Origin: Deltaproteobacteria bacterium
Lineage (GTDB): Bacteria; Desulfobacterota; Dissulfuribacteria; Dissulfuribacterales; UBA3076
NCBI GenBank assembly: GCA_021159445.1
Contig: JAGGRV010000219.1
Coordinates: forward strand, 1-10,656
DNA: 10,656 nucleotides
Direction: 5' to 3'
Shown here: one piece after another, positions 6,406 to 10,656 of the stretch
Numbering within the stretch: position 1 is the stretch's first letter
Layout of the letters: every line of letters begins with the position of its first letter
Notes under the pieces: generated by a model
What the model saw: only the letters and a program-made list of their open reading frames with translations
Database searches by the model: none
Told to the model about the DNA's origin: nothing
Translations under genes and position numbers: made by a program

Positions 6406-6765
6406 CTAATGGGCGTATAATTCTTTTTCCAACCATGCCTTGATTTCGTCGCTTATGGTCCAGACATCCTTGATGCCACCAGCCGATTCCAGAAAGTGAT
6501 TCCTCAACTCGTCCGGCATATCGATTGTAGCCAGCTCAACAGCCTCTTCTGAGTTGCGCCGGATGAAAAAAAACTTCGGGGGATCCTCCCAGGTGTTTAC
6601 TACAAAATAATGAGATACGTCGTCTTTTGATTTTATCAGGCTTTTGCCGTTAGTCCAGCCATTTCCCCATTCCAGGTACAAGGTAACCGCCTCTTCAGGT
6701 GTCATGTCCCAATTGATCACGCTGGTGATTTCCTTGTTTTTCCGAATTTCATCTAGTCCCATCAT
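6406..6765 (-). CDS. DVU0772-family protein of unknown function
   Basis: This 119-residue soluble protein has no signal peptide or membrane segment. The block INWDMTPEEAVTLYLEWGN followed by DVSHYFVVNTWEDPP and FIRRNSEEAVELA matches what I recall of the DVU0772 family, found in Desulfovibrio and relatives; the function is not known to me. The start at 6765 has a near-perfect AAAGGAGGT eight bases upstream, so it should be well translated. A second ATG follows immediately at 6762. It lies 141 bases ahead of rubrerythrin on the same strand, and whether they share a transcript is unclear. The family name is from memory of conserved motifs, not from a search. Confidence 0.65.
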   Translation of the reverse strand: MMGLDEIRKNKEITSVINWDMTPEEAVTLYLEWGNGWTNGKSLIKSKDDVSHYFVVNTWEDPPKFFFIRRNSEEAVELATIDMPDELRNHFLESAGGIKDVWTISDEIKAWLEKELYAH

Positions 6766-6962
6766 GGCAATTTACCTCCTTTTGACATTTGACGAGATCA
6801 ATCGTCCTCTTAATGGCTTCATCACATCGTTTCATTCCTAAATTTCTTTGTAAGGAAATCTTTTTTAAACGTTTATAATCCTGAATATCAAGATCTGTAC
6901 CAAGATCAGACCGGGCAGGCAAAAAGGCCTGAAATATCTTTGATATTAGGTAATTACTAACA

Positions 6963-6989
6963 ATGAGGCCATCAATACACCGGCCTCAT
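6963..6989. promoter_or_regulatory. 8-bp inverted repeat, operator or hairpin
   Basis: ATGAGGCC (6963-6970) and GGCCTCAT (6982-6989) are perfect complements around 11 bases. No T-run follows on either strand, so an operator or RNA hairpin is likelier than a terminator. Confidence 0.45.
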
Positions 6990-7010
6990 GACCATATGAG
7001 GATTCGAATA

Positions 7011-7028
7011 TGAGACAATAGTGTCTCA
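7011..7028. promoter_or_regulatory. 18-bp palindrome, putative operator site 1
   Basis: TGAGACA-ATAG-TGTCTCA is a perfect dyad with 7-base arms and a 4-base spacer. It has the same design as the site at 7213-7230. It lies about 420 bases before hsp20 and 246 bases before the divergent DVU0772-family gene. Confidence 0.6.
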
Positions 7029-7195
7029 ATACAGAAAAAAACGAATAATATATTGATATTACAGCAGATATTTTAAACCAGGACCGAGTTGAGAAACTGA
7101 GTGGAGGACGGGAAGAATTTTTGGTGAGGTCAAGATTGGGTGAAATATGCTGACCAACTTGAAATCTTTACAGAGTTTTTGGGAAGACGTCGCAG

Positions 7196-7237
7196 TGTCT
7201 CATATTTGGTCTTGATACATAACTGTATCATGAGACA
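7196..7237. promoter_or_regulatory. Nested palindromes, putative operator site 2 with flanking half sites
   Basis: The core at 7213-7230 is TGATACA-TAAC-TGTATCA, a perfect dyad with 7-base arms and a 4-base spacer. TGTCTCAT (7196-7203) and ATGAGACA (7230-7237) flank it as a second inverted pair. A further half site, TGAGATACA, follows at 7269-7277. The cognate regulator is not identifiable from the sequence. Confidence 0.6.
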
Positions 7238-7391
7238 AGCTGGAAATCGATTAAAGATGGCCTGAAGATGAGATACAAAACCAAGGATTTATTCCTTTAC
7301 GGGTCCTAAAACCCGATTAGGGCATAATCGAGTATAAGAATTTGCCTAAGCTGGGTTAAGAAAAATGGGTGAATTTCGGAAGAGTTCTATT

Positions 7392-7419
7392 TTGAGACGT
7401 GTTATGTTAATATTATATT
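7392..7419 (+). promoter_or_regulatory. hsp20: Candidate sigma-70-type promoter for hsp20
   Basis: TTGAGA (7392-7397) and TATATT (7414-7419) are separated by 16 bases and lie just before the hsp20 ribosome binding site. The -35 box overlaps another TGAGAC word. I saw no convincing heat-shock sigma-32 or sigma-54 consensus nearby. Confidence 0.4.
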
Positions 7420-7447
7420 AAAAGTGCTTAACTATAAGGAGGTCGCC

Positions 7448-7882
7448 GTGTCTGGATTGACTCTATGGACGAACAAGGAGATCAGCAAGCTAAAACGGGA
7501 CATAGACGGTCTTTACGACAGGATGTGTCGTGATTTCGGTATAAGTCAATTAATGGATTCGCTCAGAGAAGGACCCTTGGTGAATATCACTGAAACAAAG
7601 GATAGCTTTGTGGTCAAGGCGGATCTTCCGGACCTGGATCCCGAGGATTTGAATGTCTCTGTCACTGATGATCTGTTGATTATCAAGGGAGAAAAAAGAG
7701 AGAAAATATCCTACAAAACAGATGGCATTAAGCACATTGGGTCTTTCTCAAGTAGGGTCAGGCTGCCTTCTAGAGTTAAGATTGGAAATGTCCGTGCAAG
7801 CTACAAAGAAGGAGTTTTAGAGATCGTTCTGCCTAAATACAGAGCCTCTGCTTCTTTGTCTGTGAAAATTCTTAAGAAATAG
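7448..7882 (+). CDS. hsp20: Hsp20-family small heat-shock protein
   Basis: This 144-residue protein carries an alpha-crystallin domain at roughly residues 45-135. The recognisable parts are PLVNITETKDSFVVKADLPD, the LNVSV...LLIIKGEK strand pair, the RLP segment, and the closing YKEGVLEIVLPK, the family's G-x-L strand region. I chose the GTG at 7448 because AAGGAGGT (7436-7443) sits four bases before it; an in-frame GTG at 7424 lies upstream of that site and is less likely. Small heat-shock proteins hold unfolding proteins in a soluble state without ATP. The next gene on the same strand is a Lon-like protease, which points to a protein quality-control locus. The short C-terminal tail ends in VKILKK, so an I-x-I-like assembly motif is only weakly suggested. 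Confidence 0.92.
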   Translation: MSGLTLWTNKEISKLKRDIDGLYDRMCRDFGISQLMDSLREGPLVNITETKDSFVVKADLPDLDPEDLNVSVTDDLLIIKGEKREKISYKTDGIKHIGSFSSRVRLPSRVKIGNVRASYKEGVLEIVLPKYRASASLSVKILKK

Positions 7883-7888
7883 AATGGC

Positions 7889-8025
7889 TTGAAACTTGAA
7901 ATTGGAAAATAGAAATTTGGGAAAGATGAAACGAGTCTACGAGTTGGATGTTTACAAATTGGCAGAAGAGTTATCAGAACAAAAGCATGAAAGCCAAATT
8001 TCCAATTTCTAATTTCTAATTTCAA
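7889..8025 (+). mobile_element. 137-bp inverted-repeat cassette carrying a four-helix-bundle gene remnant
   Basis: The ends at 7889-7920 and 7994-8025 are 32-base inverted repeats matching at 27 of 32 positions, rich in GAAATT words. They begin seven bases after the hsp20 stop and enclose the start of a four-helix-bundle gene. I read this as an internally deleted copy of an IVS-protein cassette. The inverted ends resemble the stem-forming arms of 23S rRNA intervening sequences in design, not in proven homology. Confidence 0.6.
7926..8012 (+). pseudogene. N-terminal remnant of a four-helix-bundle (23S rRNA intervening-sequence-type) protein
   Basis: The frame reads MKRVYELDVYKLAEELSEQ and then runs into the right inverted repeat and a stop after 28 codons. 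The first 19 residues match the opening of the four-helix-bundle family (also called S23 or IVP proteins), whose members are about 110-130 residues and are found inside 23S rRNA intervening sequences and as scattered intergenic genes. Roughly the last 100 residues are absent. GGGAAAG upstream is a modest ribosome binding site. Its role is unknown even for full-length members, and this copy is presumably non-functional. Confidence 0.65.
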
Positions 8026-8067
8026 CGTTTTCTTTTATTAGAGGAACAGCCTTTCAGGAGGACATAA

Positions 8068-10527
8068 ATGGCTAAGAAAAAAACCTCAGAAGTCTCTTTG
8101 GAAGATCTCAGATGGAGCCTTGATCCAGGCACTCTGGCATTTGAGACAACTGAGGACCTGAAACCACTTAAAGGAATTATTGGCCAGAAAAGGGGTATTG
8201 ATGCCCTGCAATTTGGTATGGGAATGGATAGGCCTGGTTACAATATATTTGTCACCGGGCAACCGCGCTCAGGCAGAATGGCAGCGGTAAAAAAGGTCCT
8301 CAAGGAGACCTCTCAAAAGAAAAAGGTGCCTAATGACCTGTGCTATGTAAATAATTTCAAAAATCCTGAGGTGCCCATACTCCTCAGTCAAAGGCCCGGC
8401 CTGGGTAAGGAACTCAGAAAGGATGTGCACGGACTGGTGAATACCTTAAAGACAGAGGTGCCCAGGCTTTTCGAAAGCCCGGATTATATCAGCCGCAAAA
8501 AAGGGATTATGGAGACCTATGAAAAAAAGACCAGGAATTTTTTCACGGGCCTGGAAAAAAAGGTGAAAGAAGCAGGATTCGCCCTTGTCAATCTCCAGTC
8601 CGACCAACAGATAAGGCCTGAGCTTATGCCTATCGTTGACGGAAAGCCAATACCCATTCTCGAACTTGAGCAAAAGGTGGACAAGGGGAGGTTCCCCAGG
8701 AAAGAGTTTGAAGAGATCAGAAAAAAGTATGATGAACTGAGGCAGGAGGTCGACCAAATATTTCTTGAAGTCAGGGGACTGCAAAAAGAGATTGAGGAAA
8801 AGGGAAGGAAGATTGACAGGCTGATGTTCAAGGACTTGGTGTCCAAGCAAATCGGCTCGTTCGCTGAAAAGTACAAAGATAAATCCGTACAGCAGTATCT
8901 TCAGGCCATGATTGAGGATATGTCTGAGAACCTGCATTTTTTTCTGACCCAGGATCAGCAGAGAAAGCCGGGCATGTCCATGTTCCCTGCAGGCGATCCA
9001 TTCGCGTCTTACGAGGTTAATTTGCTGACGGATAATTCCGGGCAAAAAGGACCTCCGGTCATTATCGAATCCTACCCCACGTATCGCAATTTGTTCGGGA
9101 GTATCGAACGTATAGTGGACCGCAGCGGCATTTGGAGGACGGATTTCAGTAAAATCAAGGCAGGTTCTTTTATTAAGGCCAGCGGAGGATATTTAGTGTT
9201 CAATCTCATGGACGCCATAATGGAACCGGGAGTTTGGCCTGCGCTTAAACGTGCACTAAAGACCAAAAAAATGGAAATCCAGACCTATGATCCCTTTTAT
9301 CTGTTCACAACCTCAGGTCTGAAACCCGAGCCCATTGAGATGGACACCAAAGTAATCCTTTTGGCAGAGCCCTATCTGTATCAATTGCTCCATGCCTATG
9401 ATCATGACCTCAAAGAAATCTTCAAGGTCCGGGCTGATTTTGAAACAAGCATGGACAAGACAGATGATACGATCAGTAAATTTGCCGAGTTTATCAGGAT
9501 GAAGACTGAGGATGAAAAACTCAAGCCCTTTGACAAGACAGCAGTAGCTGCTTTGATAGAGGAGTCCGTACGCATGTCCGGCTGGCAGGAAAAGATCTCC
9601 ACCAGCTTTCCGCAGATTGCGGATCTTATCCGGGAGGCCGACTATTGGGCGGCCCAAGACGGTCAGGCTAAAATCCAGGACAAACACGTGGATAAGGCCA
9701 TCGAGACCAGGGTTTATCGTTCGAACATGATTGAAGGACGCCTGCAGGAGATGATTGATCGCGGCACCCTCATGATTGACGTGGATGGTGAGGTAGCGGG
9801 TCAAGTCAACGGCCTGGCTGTTTATAACCTTGGCGACTATATGTTCGGAAAGCCGTCCAGGATTACTGCATCCACTTCCATGGGCCGGGAAGGTATAATT
9901 AATATTGAGCGCGAAGCAGATATGTCCGGCAACATCCACAACAAGGGCGTCTTGGTCTTGAGCGGGTATATGCGAAAAAAATATGCCCAAAATAAGCCCC
10001 TATCTGTGAGCGCAAGTATTGCCTTTGAACAGTCTTACAGCGGAGTGGAAGGCGACAGTGCTTCTTCCACAGAGATCTATGCATTGCTCTCCAGTTTATC
10101 CAGTGTTCCCATACGGCAGTATATTGCAGTGACAGGCTCTGTTAACCAGAACGGCGAGGTCCAGGCTATCGGCGGGGTCAACCAGAAGATCGAAGGCTTT
10201 TACCACTGCTGTCTGGCAACCAAACTTACCGGAAAACAGGGAGTGATAATTCCGGAGAGCAATGTCAAGGACCTTATGCTGCGAAAAGATGTGCTCCAGG
10301 CCGTAAAAGAAGGGAAATTCCACATCTATGCTGTCAGGACCATTGATGAGGGAATCGAGATCTTGACTGGAAAGAAGGCCGGAGCAAGAAAGGCTGACGG
10401 AACTTATCCCAGAGGGACCATCAATGCCCTTGTGGATGCAAAATTGAAAGAACTTGCCGAAGGATTGAAGGCCTTTAGCAATGAAGACAAGAAAGGGCGG
10501 ACTACCAGATCCAAAAAGAAAGACTAA
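8068..10527 (+). CDS. Lon-like protease (AAA_32/LonC-type) with degenerate P-loop
   Basis: This 819-residue protein has no Lon N-domain. Residues 1-80 plus 330-460 form an AAA-type module, interrupted by a long helical, coiled-coil-prone insertion (about 130-300). A LID-like helical part follows (460-560), then the Lon proteolytic domain (560-770). The catalytic dyad is intact: S664 in EGDSASS and K707 in GGVNQK, 43 residues apart as in Lon. The nucleotide site looks degenerate: the Walker A position reads GQPRSGRM (64-71) with Arg-Met for Lys-Thr, and the Walker B-like strand reads GGYLVFNLMD with Asn for Asp. Similar loss is known in LonC, reported to degrade unfolded protein without ATP. 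The start at 8068 has AGGAGG six bases upstream. The C-terminal tail is Lys/Arg-rich. It follows hsp20 with an inserted cassette between them and probably acts in cytoplasmic protein quality control. Confidence 0.88.
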   Translation: MAKKKTSEVSLEDLRWSLDPGTLAFETTEDLKPLKGIIGQKRGIDALQFGMGMDRPGYNIFVTGQPRSGRMAAVKKVLKETSQKKKVPNDLCYVNNFKNPEVPILLSQRPGLGKELRKDVHGLVNTLKTEVPRLFESPDYISRKKGIMETYEKKTRNFFTGLEKKVKEAGFALVNLQSDQQIRPELMPIVDGKPIPILELEQKVDKGRFPRKEFEEIRKKYDELRQEVDQIFLEVRGLQKEIEEKGRKIDRLMFKDLVSKQIGSFAEKYKDKSVQQYLQAMIEDMSENLHFFLTQDQQRKPGMSMFPAGDPFASYEVNLLTDNSGQKGPPVIIESYPTYRNLFGSIERIVDRSGIWRTDFSKIKAGSFIKASGGYLVFNLMDAIMEPGVWPALKRALKTKKMEIQTYDPFYLFTTSGLKPEPIEMDTKVILLAEPYLYQLLHAYDHDLKEIFKVRADFETSMDKTDDTISKFAEFIRMKTEDEKLKPFDKTAVAALIEESVRMSGWQEKISTSFPQIADLIREADYWAAQDGQAKIQDKHVDKAIETRVYRSNMIEGRLQEMIDRGTLMIDVDGEVAGQVNGLAVYNLGDYMFGKPSRITASTSMGREGIINIEREADMSGNIHNKGVLVLSGYMRKKYAQNKPLSVSASIAFEQSYSGVEGDSASSTEIYALLSSLSSVPIRQYIAVTGSVNQNGEVQAIGGVNQKIEGFYHCCLATKLTGKQGVIIPESNVKDLMLRKDVLQAVKEGKFHIYAVRTIDEGIEILTGKKAGARKADGTYPRGTINALVDAKLKELAEGLKAFSNEDKKGRTTRSKKKD

Positions 10528-10573
10528 GAAAGCAGATGTGGGCTCACACGCATACCGCGGATCATCTTAATTA

Positions 10574-10656
10574 AGGAACGGGAGATAAATAAGTTGGACA
10601 AAAATTAACAGGATTTTTTGTTGTATTCAAGGCGCGAGGAGCGAGTATAACGGGTT
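10574..10656 (+). repeat. Partial copy 3 of dispersed MITE-like repeat
   Basis: These 83 bases match 3477-3559 of the complete copy with three substitutions, starting at the same AGGAACGGGAG terminus and running to the window edge. It is in the same orientation as copy 2 and lies 46 bases after the Lon-like stop codon. Confidence 0.9.

Larger units (their letters stand above)
6766..7447. other. 680-bp divergent intergenic region with clustered palindromes
   Basis: This AT-rich region between the divergent DVU0772-family and hsp20 genes has no supported coding frame. It holds a hairpin-forming ATGAGGCC/GGCCTCAT pair (6963-6989), two related 18-bp palindromes (7011-7028 and 7213-7230), extra TGAGACA-type half sites (7196-7202, 7231-7237, 7269-7277), and a small CGATTA-GGGCA-TAATCG inverted repeat near 7314-7330. 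The length and density of symmetric sites suggest regulated promoters or an unannotated small RNA. Confidence 0.6.

Noticed and set aside
7240..7447. Possible sigma-54 (-24/-12) or heat-shock sigma-32 promoter upstream of hsp20.
   Set aside because: No GG-N10-GC pair with acceptable flanks and no CTTGAA plus CCCCAT pair at proper spacing were found; a sigma-70-like pair fits better.
9313..9990. A 225-codon minus-strand frame within the Lon-like gene.
   Set aside because: It is antisense to the conserved AAA and protease domains and has no start signal.

Overview
The window looks like a chromosomal segment of an anaerobic, Gram-negative bacterium, most likely a sulfate-reducer-type Desulfobacterota. 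The pointers are a DVU0772-family protein (a family known from Desulfovibrio), a rubrerythrin operon, remnants of a minimal SUF (SmsC/SmsB-type) Fe-S assembly pair, and an outer-membrane beta-barrel protein with a C-terminal Phe. The taxonomic call is inference; no rRNA or other marker gene is present.

Layout. (1) Positions 1-55 are one end of a dispersed repeat, inverted. Positions 56-516 hold no gene I can support. (2) A plus-strand pair follows. The first gene (517-2448) is a membrane-anchored fusion of a paraoxonase-type beta-propeller and a MEST-like alpha/beta hydrolase whose nucleophile position is Ala. The second (2534-3199) is a PagL-like outer-membrane lipid A deacylase candidate. 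(3) A complete 160-bp MITE-like element lies at 3475-3634, followed by a candidate terminator. (4) A minus-strand cluster, read from 6765 down to 3955, contains a DVU0772-family protein, rubrerythrin, a ferritin-like protein, a sufC-like gene that has lost its Walker A segment, and a sufB/D-like gene reduced to its N-terminus. The intact members suggest iron and peroxide handling; the Fe-S assembly pair is decaying. (5) A 680-bp divergent intergenic region carries two 18-bp palindromes of the same design (TGAnACA-N4-TGTnTCA). (6) A plus-strand proteostasis pair follows: an Hsp20 chaperone (7448-7882) and a Lon-like protease with a degenerate P-loop (8068-10527). A 137-bp inverted-repeat cassette sits between them and carries only the N-terminus of a four-helix-bundle (23S rRNA intervening-sequence type) protein. 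(7) The window ends in a third, direct copy of the dispersed repeat (10574-10656).

The strongest second looks are the PON-MEST fusion with its missing nucleophile, the 160-bp repeat family, the two related palindromes upstream of hsp20, the IVS-protein cassette remnant, and the deletion that removed exactly the ATP-binding loop of sufC. Both window edges fall inside copies of the same repeat, so the window may be a whole contig that ended at an unresolved repeat.
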